Origin: an uncultured eubacterium 1-6 | Lineage (GTDB): Bacteria > Bacillota > Clostridia > Lachnospirales > Lachnospiraceae | Reading direction: 5' to 3' | Length of the DNA: 64,000 bases | Assembly (NCBI GenBank): GCA_903789595.1 | Contig: CAIFEZ010000015.1 | Span: 31,591 to 95,590, forward strand | Shown: piece by piece, positions 38,053-47,526 of the stretch | Layout of the letters: each line of letters opens with the position of its first letter | Numbering within the stretch: position 1 is the first letter of the stretch | Translations under genes and position numbers: made by a program | The notes under the pieces: model-generated | What the model was told of the DNA's origin: nothing | The model's database searches: none | Seen by the model: the letters and a program-made list of their open reading frames with translations, nothing else

Positions 38053-39415
38053 TCGATCCGTCCGGCAGAAGACGTCTCACCGTGACGATGTCATCGTAAT
38101 CCGCGTTGGTATAGGTGATACCCTGCGCCTCATTTGCCGCGTTGATGATCTGACCGTCTCCTGCGTAGATGCCTACGTGTCCGTTATAGCAGATGACATC
38201 TCCTACCTGTACATCCGAATAGGAAACCTCAGTTCCGTCATTCTCGATGTCCCAGGATGTTCTGGATGTATTGATGCCGAAATGGCTGTATACCTGCTGA
38301 ACAAATCCGGAACAGTCAACGCCGTTTGTCAGGCTGTTTCCGCCATAGACGTACGGATTGCCGAGGAACTGCTGTGCGTATGCCAGAAGTGCGGAACCGG
38401 ATGCCGTTGAGGTGCTTCCGGTCGCCTGATATGCCTGCTGTGCAGCCTGTCTCGCGGTAGATACATCGGTTCCGGTGCTTGCCGCGATCTGCTGTGCAGC
38501 CTGCTCGATCGCCGCGGATGCCTCTGCGCTGTTTCCGGAAGAGCTTCCCGAAGCGGTCCCGGAAGATGCTCCTGTATAGCCGGATGCTGCAGATCCGGCA
38601 GATGCTGTATAGGAAGATGCGGAACCCCCATCAGTCGATGCAGCTGCCGTGCCGGAGGATGCCGTCTGGCTGCTTCCGGTGTCTGATCCTGATGCAGAAC
38701 TTCCGGAGTTCTGGAGAGCCACCACCTGGCTGATATATCCGTTCTGCTGATCAACCAGCTCCTGATACTGCTGTGCCTTCTCGTACGCGTCAGCGATCCT
38801 CTGATCTGCGTCGCTGTACTGAGCCTTTACCTGAGCGATCAGATCCTCAAGCCGTGACTTATCGGCGGTGAGAGTATCCTTGTTCTTCTGGAGCTCAGCT
38901 TCCTCTTCATTCTGCTGCTGCTGAAGCTCCGTTACCTTTGTGACGGAATCCGCATAGGACTGAAGCTGCTTGCGGTCGTAATCGTACAGCGTCCCGGTAT
39001 AACTCTTGGAATTCAGCCATGCGTTCAGATCTCCGTCCTCAAGGAAGACCTTGATCCAGCCTGCATCGCCGCCCTTCTCATAGATATACTGGATACGAAG
39101 CTTCATCGCCTCGTGCTGCGTATCTCTGTCCGAAATCGCCGCGGCGAGGTCTGTCTTCGTCTTCTCCATGTCAGACTCGAGCGTTGTAAGCTTATTGTTC
39201 ACAGAATTGATCTCGGCAACCGTCGTGACCAGCTGAGCCTCAAGGTCATCAATCTGACCGAGGAGCGCCTGCTTCTGAGCCTCAAGCTCATCAATGGAGC
39301 TGTTCAGCGAGCTCTCCGTCACCTGGGAGTTTGTATCGTCCGCGCTTACCGGTACTGCCGGTGCAGCCGCCAGAGCAATAATAAGTCCGATCACTGCAAG
39401 TTTATTTCTCTTCAT
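38045..39415 (-). CDS. Secreted NlpC/P60 (C40) peptidase with coiled-coil N-terminus
   Basis: Signal peptide MKRNKLAVIGLIIALAAAPAVPVSA; coiled coil; NGVDCSGFVQQVYSHFG ... GHVGIYAGDGQIINA. Confidence 0.93.
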   Translation of the reverse strand: MKRNKLAVIGLIIALAAAPAVPVSADDTNSQVTESSLNSSIDELEAQKQALLGQIDDLEAQLVTTVAEINSVNNKLTTLESDMEKTKTDLAAAISDRDTQHEAMKLRIQYIYEKGGDAGWIKVFLEDGDLNAWLNSKSYTGTLYDYDRKQLQSYADSVTKVTELQQQQNEEEAELQKNKDTLTADKSRLEDLIAQVKAQYSDADQRIADAYEKAQQYQELVDQQNGYISQVVALQNSGSSASGSDTGSSQTASSGTAAASTDGGSASSYTASAGSAASGYTGASSGTASGSSSGNSAEASAAIEQAAQQIAASTGTDVSTARQAAQQAYQATGSTSTASGSALLAYAQQFLGNPYVYGGNSLTNGVDCSGFVQQVYSHFGINTSRTSWDIENDGTEVSYSDVQVGDVICYNGHVGIYAGDGQIINAANEAQGITYTNADYDDIVTVRRLLPDGSSS

Positions 39416-39664
39416 CAATAAATCTCCAAAAAGCCAAATGTTATTCTGTTTCAGCGAATAACGATCGTTCTCTGTTTCTTGTTTCATATTTAATATTCCC
39501 TCAGCATGTCAAAAGGGATATTAATAAAAACGAAACATTTCATTAATCTTTCTCATAATAACATAACTTTTCAGGTGTTACAAGGGTGAATGAAATGAAA
39601 CCGACGCATTCTTGTAATTTTTTTAATATCTTTTACCCAAAAAAGACACCATTCTTTTACATAC

Positions 39665-40213
39665 TCAACCCGGGTTTGCCAGCAGGATCACCATCTCCGC
39701 CGTTTCTACAATCTTCGTACCGGAGTCCATGGCGCATTTCTGGAGGTAACGGTGGGCCTCCGGTTCCGTCATATGGTTCCTGGCCATCAGGATTTCCTTC
39801 GCCTGGTCGATCTTTTTCTGATCTTCCTCATTCCTCGGTACCGGCTTCTCCTTTTTTCTTCTCTGCGGGATTTCTCCCAGCATCGGAGAAAGCGTCTGAA
39901 GAAGCTCATGCACCTTCAGCGGTGTCGGAAGATAGACTGTGTTGGCAGGAAGGACCTCATCATCGACATTGCGCGGAGAAGTCACCAGAAGGATTTGAAA
40001 ATTGTCGGAAATTCCTTCTGCGAGATCAAGATATATGCCGTCCGCAAGCCGGTAGCCGCAGATCACAACTCCGCCGTACAGAGTCCCGGCCAGCGAAACC
40101 GCCCGGTCTACGGTCGTGCATACGCCGTTGACATTTAATCCGTGACGAACCAGAATTGCCCGTATTTTTTTAGCGTCTTCCAGCTTGGAATAAGCAACAA
40201 TAATACTTCGCAA
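39665..40213 (-). CDS. ANTAR domain regulator with degenerate receiver domain
   Basis: C-terminal DQAKEILMARNHMTEPEAHRYLQKCAMDSGTKIVETAEMVI. Confidence 0.85.
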   Translation of the reverse strand: MRSIIVAYSKLEDAKKIRAILVRHGLNVNGVCTTVDRAVSLAGTLYGGVVICGYRLADGIYLDLAEGISDNFQILLVTSPRNVDDEVLPANTVYLPTPLKVHELLQTLSPMLGEIPQRRKKEKPVPRNEEDQKKIDQAKEILMARNHMTEPEAHRYLQKCAMDSGTKIVETAEMVILLANPG

Positions 40214-40255
40214 TCATGTATCCTCAAATTTTCTAAAATAGTCGCTGTCGAAGGG

Positions 40256-41593
40256 TCAGTATTTGCCGAGATACGTCTGAAGCTCCCAGTTTGTGATGAC
40301 CGAACGGAAGGCTCTCCACTCGCTCAGCTTTTCCTCCTTGAATCTGTCGTAGATGAAGTCACCGAGAACCTCCCGGACCATGGGATCCTTGTCCGCGTAG
40401 TCCATCGCCTCTCCGAGCGTCTCCGGAAGCGTCTCCAGATGCATGTTCTTCAGCTCCCATCTCGATTTTCCGGACAGACGGATGTCCGCCTTCTCCGGCG
40501 CCTTCATTCCGTTCCTGATGCCGTCCAGACCGGCCGCCAGGATGACAGCGAACGCCAGATACGGGTTGCAGACTCCGTCAGGGCTTCTGTACTCGATGCT
40601 GGCATTATTTGCCTTTCGATGAGGCACGTTAATCACAGCAGAGCGGTTCGCCAGATTATCTGACCATACCACCTGCGTCGGCGCATCGAATCCGGGGATC
40701 AGTCTCTTATAGGAATTCACAATCGGATTTGTGAACAGGGTGATTGATTTGCTGTGCGCAAGAAGACCCGCCACGAACTGCTGGCCGATTTCCGAAAGCT
40801 CTCCGTTCCCGCCCTCTCCGGCAAAGAGATTCTTGCCCAGCAGATCCCGGCAGAAAATATTGATGTGCATTCCGGATCCGTTGACGCCCTCCGTCGGCTT
40901 CGGCAGAAAGGTCGCGTAGAGTCCGTGCTTTTTCGCAATGGTTTTCACCGCCATGCGGAAGGTCACGACATCATCCGCGATCCGGTCCGCCCGCCCCTCC
41001 GCAAAGTCGATCTCGTGCTGAGCGGGTGAAATCTCGTGATGCGAGCCTATTACCTCAAAATCCATCTCCTCCAGGGTAAGAATAATATCCCTGCGCACAT
41101 TCTCCGCGAGATCGAGCGGCGCCACGTCATAGAACCCTGCGATCTCATGCGTCGTCGTGGTCGGATGGCCTTCATCATCCGTATGGAACAGGAAAAATTC
41201 TTGCTCCGGACGGATCTCAAACTGAAGTCCCATATCCGAAGCGTCCTTCAGGACCTTCTTCAGCACCTGACGGGAATCTCCCTCAAAGGGTCTTCCGTCC
41301 TCTCTGTGAATGTCGCAGTACATCCGGGCGACCTTTCCCGTCTGCGGTCTCCACGGATAGATCTCAAAAGTATCCAGATCCGGATACAGATACAGCTCCT
41401 CCGCGCCGTCCTGAAATCCTCCGATCGCGGAAGCCTCGAAGGTGCACTCGTTATTCAGCGCCTGCTCCAGATGGCTTGCGGTAATTGCCAGATTTTTCGG
41501 CATGCCGAAAATATCGGTGAACTGAAGACGGATGAATTCTACATCCTCTTCCTCAACGATCTTGAAAATATCCTGCTTCGTATACTTGCCCAT
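40256..41593 (-). CDS. glnA: Type I glutamine synthetase
   Basis: VEFIRLQFTDIFGMPKNLAI, EFFLFH, GSHHEISPAQHEIDF, GVNGSGMHINI. Confidence 0.95.
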   Translation of the reverse strand: MGKYTKQDIFKIVEEEDVEFIRLQFTDIFGMPKNLAITASHLEQALNNECTFEASAIGGFQDGAEELYLYPDLDTFEIYPWRPQTGKVARMYCDIHREDGRPFEGDSRQVLKKVLKDASDMGLQFEIRPEQEFFLFHTDDEGHPTTTTHEIAGFYDVAPLDLAENVRRDIILTLEEMDFEVIGSHHEISPAQHEIDFAEGRADRIADDVVTFRMAVKTIAKKHGLYATFLPKPTEGVNGSGMHINIFCRDLLGKNLFAGEGGNGELSEIGQQFVAGLLAHSKSITLFTNPIVNSYKRLIPGFDAPTQVVWSDNLANRSAVINVPHRKANNASIEYRSPDGVCNPYLAFAVILAAGLDGIRNGMKAPEKADIRLSGKSRWELKNMHLETLPETLGEAMDYADKDPMVREVLGDFIYDRFKEEKLSEWRAFRSVITNWELQTYLGKY

Positions 41594-41811
41594 ATAGAAA
41601 CCCTTTCCCGGAATCTCTCCGTTCCGTACAGTTTATATTCTCCAATACGGTAAAACCGGCGCCCCTTTTGAGCCGGAGTCATTGACCCGCAATTAACATG
41701 TAAGCATCATAGCCTTCCGCCGTGTGCTTTCAAATACTTATTTTATACCATATCCTGCCGCAATTTGCAGTAAGAAAGAATGTGCCAAACCGGATAAGAT
41801 TAAAAAAATCC

Positions 41812-41840
41812 TTGAAGTGCTGTCCTGTCTCTGATAGAAT
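41812..41840 (+). promoter_or_regulatory. Candidate promoter of tRNA-Ser
   Basis: TTGAAG - 17 nt - TAGAAT. Confidence 0.55.
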
Positions 41841-41910
41841 AGAGATGTTGCACAGAGAGATTCCGGCTGTTGTCTGTTTTTGTATCTCTCCCGCAAACCA
41901 TATGGAATAC

Positions 41911-42001
41911 GGAGGATTACCCAAGCGGTCATAAGGGGGCGCACTCGAAATGCGCTAGGCCGCCAATTCGCGGCGCGAGGGTTCGAATCCCTTGTCCTCC
42001 G
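41911..42001 (+). tRNA. tRNA-Ser (anticodon CGA)
   Basis: ggaggat ... gtcctcc acceptor stem; anticodon arm gcactCGAaatgc; long variable arm; gggttcgaatccc T arm. Confidence 0.95.
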
Positions 42002-42010
42002 CTAAGAGGA

Positions 42011-42040
42011 ATGAGAGACATCTGAAGAGATGTCTCTCAT
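42011..42040 (+). terminator. Terminator of tRNA-Ser
   Basis: atgagagacatct gaag agatgtctctcat followed by tttatt. Confidence 0.85.
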
Positions 42041-42047
42041 TTTATTT

Positions 42048-42140
42048 ACGCGAACAGTGAGCCGCAGCCGAATGCGAAGTATTCGTGTGCGGCGAGCGTC
42101 GCGATAGCGAGATAAAACTCGCGCAGCGTGCCTTATCTCG
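42048..42140 (+). repeat. 93-bp structured dispersed repeat, family B copy 1
   Basis: acgcgaacagtgagccgcagccgaatgc...ccttatctcg; 5 differences by eye from 58624-58716. Confidence 0.9.
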
Positions 42141-42258
42141 TTTTCAGTCTATAGATCTGAAGAGAACCCGTATCCTGTGTGATCACATCTATATGCTTGA
42201 TGCGGGCAGCATGAGTGAATAATGCCCAATCAAAGGATCGACGATATTATTTTCACAG

Positions 42259-42295
42259 CGAAGGACCTGCCCGGTTAAACCGGACAGGTCCTTCG
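42259..42295 (-). terminator. Terminator-type hairpin after the ABC transporter operon
   Basis: cgaaggacctg ... caggtccttcg. Confidence 0.75.
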
Positions 42296-42345
42296 TTATG
42301 TCTCATGTTCAGATATGCTTTGCATTCTGAGCGGCAAGGTATTCT

Positions 42346-43539
42346 TTAGTAAACCTCTGCCCACTCCTCGATGTTGCTCGGATCAAACTTGAATGGCTGT
42401 CCAAGGATGATTTCAGAAGCCTTGTCGGAGTTCTCGGTGATCGTATAAGGATTGCCGTCGTTCAGATCACCTGCTGTGAAGGTGTCGCCTACAGCGCCTG
42501 TGATGGTTCCGTTTACAAGTGCAACGGAAGTATAAGCTGCAAGAGCTCCAAGATCAATCGGGTTCCACAGGAACATGTACGGGCAGGAATGAGAATCATC
42601 GTCGCCGATGTACTCTTTCATCTCAGACGGAAGGCCGAGTCCGGTAAGCTTTACAGAAGACTTCTGGTCCTGAAGAACCTTTGCAGCTGCAGCGATACCT
42701 ACAGTTGTCGGGGAGCAGATAACCTTCAGATCCGGGTACTTCGTAAGAAGAGCCTGTGTCTGGTCTGTGGACTTCTGAGCCTCATCATCGCCGTACGCGA
42801 TCTCGTCGAGCTTCAGATCCGCATATTTGTCGTCGGACTCAGCGATCTGCTTCATGGCATCGATCCATGCGTTCTGGTTTGTCGCCTGAGAGGTAGCGGA
42901 AAGAATTGCGTACTCTCCGGAACCGCCCGAAATGTCATAAACCGCATCCATCAGGGCCTGCGCGATTTCCTTTACGCCTGCCTGGTTGCAGAATACGGAA
43001 CGATAATCAGCGTCTACATCGGAGTCGAGGGTGCATACCTTGATTCCTGCATCGGATGCCTGCTTCAGTGCCGCGTCGAGCGCGCTGGCGTCATTGGCAG
43101 CTACCGCGATGGAGCTTACACCCTGGGAGATCAGGGACTGAATAACAGTGATCTGAGAGTCAGCGGTTGGATTATCCGGATAGGATACGATGATCTGGTC
43201 ATCAGAGCATCCCAGTGCCTTCAGAGCGTCCTGGAATCCGGAAGCCTCTCTCTCGTTGAACGGGTTACCTGCGGACTTCGGAACCAGAGCATATTTGCCG
43301 CTAGCCTCTCCTACGCCTGCCGCTCCGGATGTGGAAGCAACCGCTTCAGAGCTTGCGGAAGTGGAAGCCGCGCTGCTCGAAGATGAGGTGCTGGCTGCGG
43401 ATGAAGCGCTCGTCGAAGCCGCAGAGCTGCTCGCGGATGAAGTGCTGCTGGTGGAAGAAGATGCGCTGCTTCCGCATCCTGCCAGCATGCCGGCTGCCAT
43501 AGCGGCGGTCAGTACTACGCTAACTACTTGTTTTTTCAT
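42346..43539 (-). CDS. Sugar ABC transporter substrate-binding lipoprotein (RhaS/LsrB-like)
   Basis: Lipobox MLAGCGSS; Ser/Ala/Thr-rich linker; periplasmic-binding core GNPFNEREASGFQDALKALG. Confidence 0.9.
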   Translation of the reverse strand: MKKQVVSVVLTAAMAAGMLAGCGSSASSSTSSTSSASSSAASTSASSAASTSSSSSAASTSASSEAVASTSGAAGVGEASGKYALVPKSAGNPFNEREASGFQDALKALGCSDDQIIVSYPDNPTADSQITVIQSLISQGVSSIAVAANDASALDAALKQASDAGIKVCTLDSDVDADYRSVFCNQAGVKEIAQALMDAVYDISGGSGEYAILSATSQATNQNAWIDAMKQIAESDDKYADLKLDEIAYGDDEAQKSTDQTQALLTKYPDLKVICSPTTVGIAAAAKVLQDQKSSVKLTGLGLPSEMKEYIGDDDSHSCPYMFLWNPIDLGALAAYTSVALVNGTITGAVGDTFTAGDLNDGNPYTITENSDKASEIILGQPFKFDPSNIEEWAEVY

Positions 43540-43714
43540 TGTAAAATCCCTCCTGAACCTTTCTGGTCACATGGACCAACTGCAGTATCTGGTCTCGTCG
43601 ACCGGTTACCTGATCGGAAATATCATATGATTTCCGACTACAGGTATAGTGTAACATCACCATTTTTTTCATGAAATGGTAATATTCTTGGAAAAAAGGT
43701 ACAATCCCACTGTC

Positions 43715-44725
43715 TTACTTCGCCGCAATCGCTTTTCTTCTGTTCTTCACGGACTGATTGATGCCCGGGATAAGGGCGGATACAATCAGCAGAATTCCGA
43801 TGATGACCAGGATCGTCTGGCCGCTCATATTCAGCTGGCCGAGGGCGATACGGAGACATACAATGGTGAATCCCGCGATGGTAGCGCCTACGAGATTTCC
43901 CTTGCCGCCGGTGGTGGCGATGCCGCCGAATACGCACATGGCGATGACGTCCATCTCAAAGCCCTGTCCTGTCGTGGTGTTTGCTCCGAAGGAGGTCGCC
44001 AGAAGGAACAGCGCGCAGACGCCTGCCATGGTGCCTACCAGCGTGAAGCAGATCTGACGGATCTTCTGCACCGGAATTCCGGCATACAGAGCCGCGGTGC
44101 GGTTCGATCCGACCGCGTACATCTTCCGTCCGAACGTAGTCCGGGACAGAACGAAGATGAAGATGACCGCCGCGATGATGATGAGGAAGAAGGCAATCGG
44201 GAACGGTCCTACCATGCCTCCGATTTTGGCAAATCCCATGGTGTCGGACAGCGAAACCGATCCGCCGCTTCCCATGGATACCTCGGCGATGCCGCGGAAG
44301 ATGATCTGGGTGCCGAGCGTGATGATCATGGTCGGCAGCTCCTGGAAATGCGTCGCGATCACGCCGTTCAGGCAGCCGCAGAGGAATCCCACGCCAATGC
44401 AGACGATAATCTGCACGATCAGCGGTGCGCCCGCGCGATTCGCGAAGCAGGTCATTGTGCCCGCCAGGCATACAATGGCGCCGACGGAGATATCGATCTC
44501 GGCGATGACAAGTATGAATCCCATCGCGTACATCATGAACAGCTCTGACAGATATTTCGGCATCTCACGAAGAACATTGGAAAATGTGAAGCTCTTGGAG
44601 ACGATCGATCCGAAAATCAATACTGCGATAAAAATAACGATCAGGCCACTCTCCCAGCTTAAGACTCTGCTCTTAATACTGGTCTTCGGGGTGGCATCTA
44701 TGGTTCTTCCTGATTTTCCTGCCAT
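43715..44725 (-). CDS. Sugar ABC transporter permease
   Basis: Hydrophobic; GFILVIAEIDISVGAIVCLAGTMTCF, GTQIIFRGIAEV. Confidence 0.92.
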   Translation of the reverse strand: MAGKSGRTIDATPKTSIKSRVLSWESGLIVIFIAVLIFGSIVSKSFTFSNVLREMPKYLSELFMMYAMGFILVIAEIDISVGAIVCLAGTMTCFANRAGAPLIVQIIVCIGVGFLCGCLNGVIATHFQELPTMIITLGTQIIFRGIAEVSMGSGGSVSLSDTMGFAKIGGMVGPFPIAFFLIIIAAVIFIFVLSRTTFGRKMYAVGSNRTAALYAGIPVQKIRQICFTLVGTMAGVCALFLLATSFGANTTTGQGFEMDVIAMCVFGGIATTGGKGNLVGATIAGFTIVCLRIALGQLNMSGQTILVIIGILLIVSALIPGINQSVKNRRKAIAAK

Positions 44726-44727
44726 GA

Positions 44728-45714
44728 TTACATCTCCCTTCTTTCCAGTGCGGCTCTGTCCATCGTGCGCTGCGTCAGTACGTTAATAAGAACAACAGCC
44801 AGTACCACGACACCCTTGATCAGGTTCTGCCAGATAGAATCCAGTCCGACCAGCGGAAGCGCCTTTGCGAGCACCGCGTAGAACAGGGCCCCGAGGAAGG
44901 TTCCGACAACGGATCCGCGTCCGCCGTTCATCGATGTGCCGCCGATAACGCAGGCCGCAATGACATCCATTTCCTTTCCGTACTGCATGTTCGGCTGTGC
45001 GGAAGCGTAGATGGATACCGAGAGGGCGCCGGCAAGTCCTGCCAGAAGACCCATGATTGTGTAGACCTGAATCAGAACCCGGTCTACGTTGATACCGGAC
45101 ACACGTGCGGCATCGGCATTAGAACCGACCGCATAGATGCGGCGCCCGAAGGTCGTCCATTTCATGACGATGAAGAAGACAACGTAAGCGATAATCAGAA
45201 TAATGTACGGGCCGACCGATCCGTCCTTTCCGAACTCGGCGAACTTTGCGACATCCGCGCCGGACGCCCATTGGTTGTTGGATACCACGTAAGCAAGTCC
45301 CCGCCAGATGTACATAAAGCCCATGGTGCAGATGATCGGTGCCAGATGACCCTTTGATATGATCAGGCCGTTCAGGAAACCGCAGGCAATGCCGATCAGC
45401 GCGGCCAGAAGGAACAGCGCGAAGGTGTTGGTGAATCCAGCTCTCTTCTGCAGCATGCCGATGATCATTCCGGTGAATGCCAGCGTTGAAGTAATCGAAA
45501 TATCGATGCCGGCGGTGAGCATGACGCAGAGCATGCCGAGCGCCATCAGCATGGTCAGCGCGTTATTTCTGAAAATCTGTCCAATGTTCGTCGGCGTCAG
45601 GAATGTGCCCCGGCTGAGAATCTGAACGACGATCAGCATCACGATGAGGATCAGCAGAAGGCTGACTTCACGGGAACCGGTGATGATTTTCCATAATGAT
45701 TTTTTCTGATTCAT
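44728..45714 (-). CDS. Sugar ABC transporter permease
   Basis: MLTAGIDISITSTLAFTGMIIG, GLAYVVSNNQW, GGTSMNGGRGSVVGT. Confidence 0.92.
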   Translation of the reverse strand: MNQKKSLWKIITGSREVSLLLILIVMLIVVQILSRGTFLTPTNIGQIFRNNALTMLMALGMLCVMLTAGIDISITSTLAFTGMIIGMLQKRAGFTNTFALFLLAALIGIACGFLNGLIISKGHLAPIICTMGFMYIWRGLAYVVSNNQWASGADVAKFAEFGKDGSVGPYIILIIAYVVFFIVMKWTTFGRRIYAVGSNADAARVSGINVDRVLIQVYTIMGLLAGLAGALSVSIYASAQPNMQYGKEMDVIAACVIGGTSMNGGRGSVVGTFLGALFYAVLAKALPLVGLDSIWQNLIKGVVVLAVVLINVLTQRTMDRAALERREM

Positions 45715-47240
45715 TATTTAACTGCCTCCTTCCCGGTAGTCCTGCTGTTTTCCATGGAGAGCTCCAGAAGTCTTTCCTGGGAAGCTTCCTGAATGTCAAG
45801 GCACCCGGTAATCCGGCCTTTGCACATCGTGTAGATCCGGTCGCTCATGCCAAGGATCTCCGCCATCTCGGAAGAAATCAGAAGGATGCCATATCCCTTC
45901 TTCGCCAGATCTCCCATGATGCTGTAGATCTCTGCCTTCGCGCCGACATCTACGCCCTTTGTCGGCTCATCCATGATCAGCACCTTCATATTGTCCTGAA
46001 CAAGAGCCTTTGCAACCACGACCTTCTGCTGGTTTCCGCCGGACAGGCTGCTGCCCGGATCGAAAATCGTCACGGCCTTTGTATCCACCTCTTCCAGGTA
46101 TTTCTTCGCGAGCTCCCGCTCCTTTGCCTCGTTCTTAACCTTGAACGGTCCCTTTGCGAGCTCATCCTGAACCGGGAGAATGACATTATCGCCGAGCCCC
46201 CAGCCGAGGATCAGGCCCTGCTTCTGACGGTCCTCCGGAAGAAGGACAATTCCTGCCTTCATGGCGTCCGCAGGATTCTTGATATGAACCTCTTTTCCGT
46301 CGACGAATACCTTTCCGCCGTCCGCCTTCGTGATCCCGCAGACCGCTTCCATGGTCTCCGTACGTCCCGCGCCGACCAGACCGGTCAGTCCCACGATCTC
46401 TCCGGCATGAATGTTCAAAGATACGTCCTTGAAATATCCGGTGCGGCTCATGCCCTCAATGCGGAATACCTCGTCTCCGATCTTCACCTGCGGCTTCGGA
46501 TACATATCCGAGATTTCACGGCCGACCATCGCCTTGATCAGCTCCGCCTCGGTGATCTTGTCTACATCATAGGTTCCGATGTACTGGGAATCACGGAATA
46601 CGGTAACCCGCGAAGCCAGCCGGTACATATCCTCCATACGGTGGGAAATGAAGATGATGGAAACACCCTCTTCTCTGAGCTGATCCACGATCCGGTACAG
46701 CTTCTCGGACTCATTCGCGGTAAGTGCCGCCGTCGGCTCGTCGAGAATGATGATCTTCGCATTCGTGGAAAGCGCCTTGGCGATCTCCACCATCTGCTGC
46801 TGCGCTACCGAAAGGGTGCCCATCTCATCGCCCGGCTTGAAATCCGCGTCCAGACGATCGAGAAGCTTTTTCGCTTCCTGATTCATCTGCCTCCACTGGA
46901 TCATGCCGCGCTTTACAAATTCATGACCGATAAAAATGTTCTCGGTGACACTCAGCGTCGGGTAGGTCGTCGGATGCTGATATACGGCGGCGATTCCTGC
47001 CTCCAGCGCATCCTTCGGTCCCTTGAAATGTACCTCCTTGCCGTTCAGGTACATATGGCCCTCTTCTGCCGCGTGAACACCTGTAATAACCTTGATGAAC
47101 GTGGATTTGCCCGCTCCGTTCTCTCCCATCAGAGCATGTACTTCTCCGCGGCGCAGCTGAAACTGTACGTTATTCAGCGCTTTTACACCGGGGAAAATCT
47201 TGGTAATACCTTTAAGTTCCAGAATCAAATCTTCCGACAC
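45714..47240 (-). CDS. Sugar ABC transporter ATP-binding protein, two ABC domains
   Basis: GENGAGKSTFIKVITG, LSVAQQQMVEIAKAL, LSGGNQQKVVVAKAL, LIMDEPTKGVDVGAKAEIY. Confidence 0.96.
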   Translation of the reverse strand: MSEDLILELKGITKIFPGVKALNNVQFQLRRGEVHALMGENGAGKSTFIKVITGVHAAEEGHMYLNGKEVHFKGPKDALEAGIAAVYQHPTTYPTLSVTENIFIGHEFVKRGMIQWRQMNQEAKKLLDRLDADFKPGDEMGTLSVAQQQMVEIAKALSTNAKIIILDEPTAALTANESEKLYRIVDQLREEGVSIIFISHRMEDMYRLASRVTVFRDSQYIGTYDVDKITEAELIKAMVGREISDMYPKPQVKIGDEVFRIEGMSRTGYFKDVSLNIHAGEIVGLTGLVGAGRTETMEAVCGITKADGGKVFVDGKEVHIKNPADAMKAGIVLLPEDRQKQGLILGWGLGDNVILPVQDELAKGPFKVKNEAKERELAKKYLEEVDTKAVTIFDPGSSLSGGNQQKVVVAKALVQDNMKVLIMDEPTKGVDVGAKAEIYSIMGDLAKKGYGILLISSEMAEILGMSDRIYTMCKGRITGCLDIQEASQERLLELSMENSRTTGKEAVK

Positions 47241-47415
47241 GCTCTTGTCCTCCTTTCCATATGATAGAAGTATAGCATCGGAGCATGATGCGCTTTAAGA
47301 GGAATTTTTTATGGAATCGGGTAATATTTTTTCCGAATCCGAGTCATTCCGTGCTATCATGTGTTTGTATATTGTTGTTTTTGACGAAAATAATAACAAA
47401 AACCACATTATGATG

Positions 47416-47490
47416 TATCCCGGAGCCGAAGGCTCCCGGACTCCTCACATCGGGAAAACCGCAGGTTCTCGAGATTGAGGTGCTGAATCG
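47416..47490 (+). repeat. Family C repeat
   Basis: tatcccggagccgaaggctcccggactcctcacatcgggaaaaccgcaggttctcgagattgaggtgctgaatcg. Confidence 0.75.
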
Positions 47491-47526
47491 TCACCCACGT
47501 TCATATTTTTTCAGGGAGGTAGCACT

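Noticed and set aside
41594-41720. ANTAR-type antiterminator hairpins in the glnA leader
   Set aside because: I could not identify a convincing paired hexaloop hairpin structure by eye; left as a test only.
45696-47264. 522-aa plus-strand ORF opposite the ABC ATPase
   Set aside because: Antisense shadow of a clearly recognisable ABC ATPase; its translation shows no recognisable domain.
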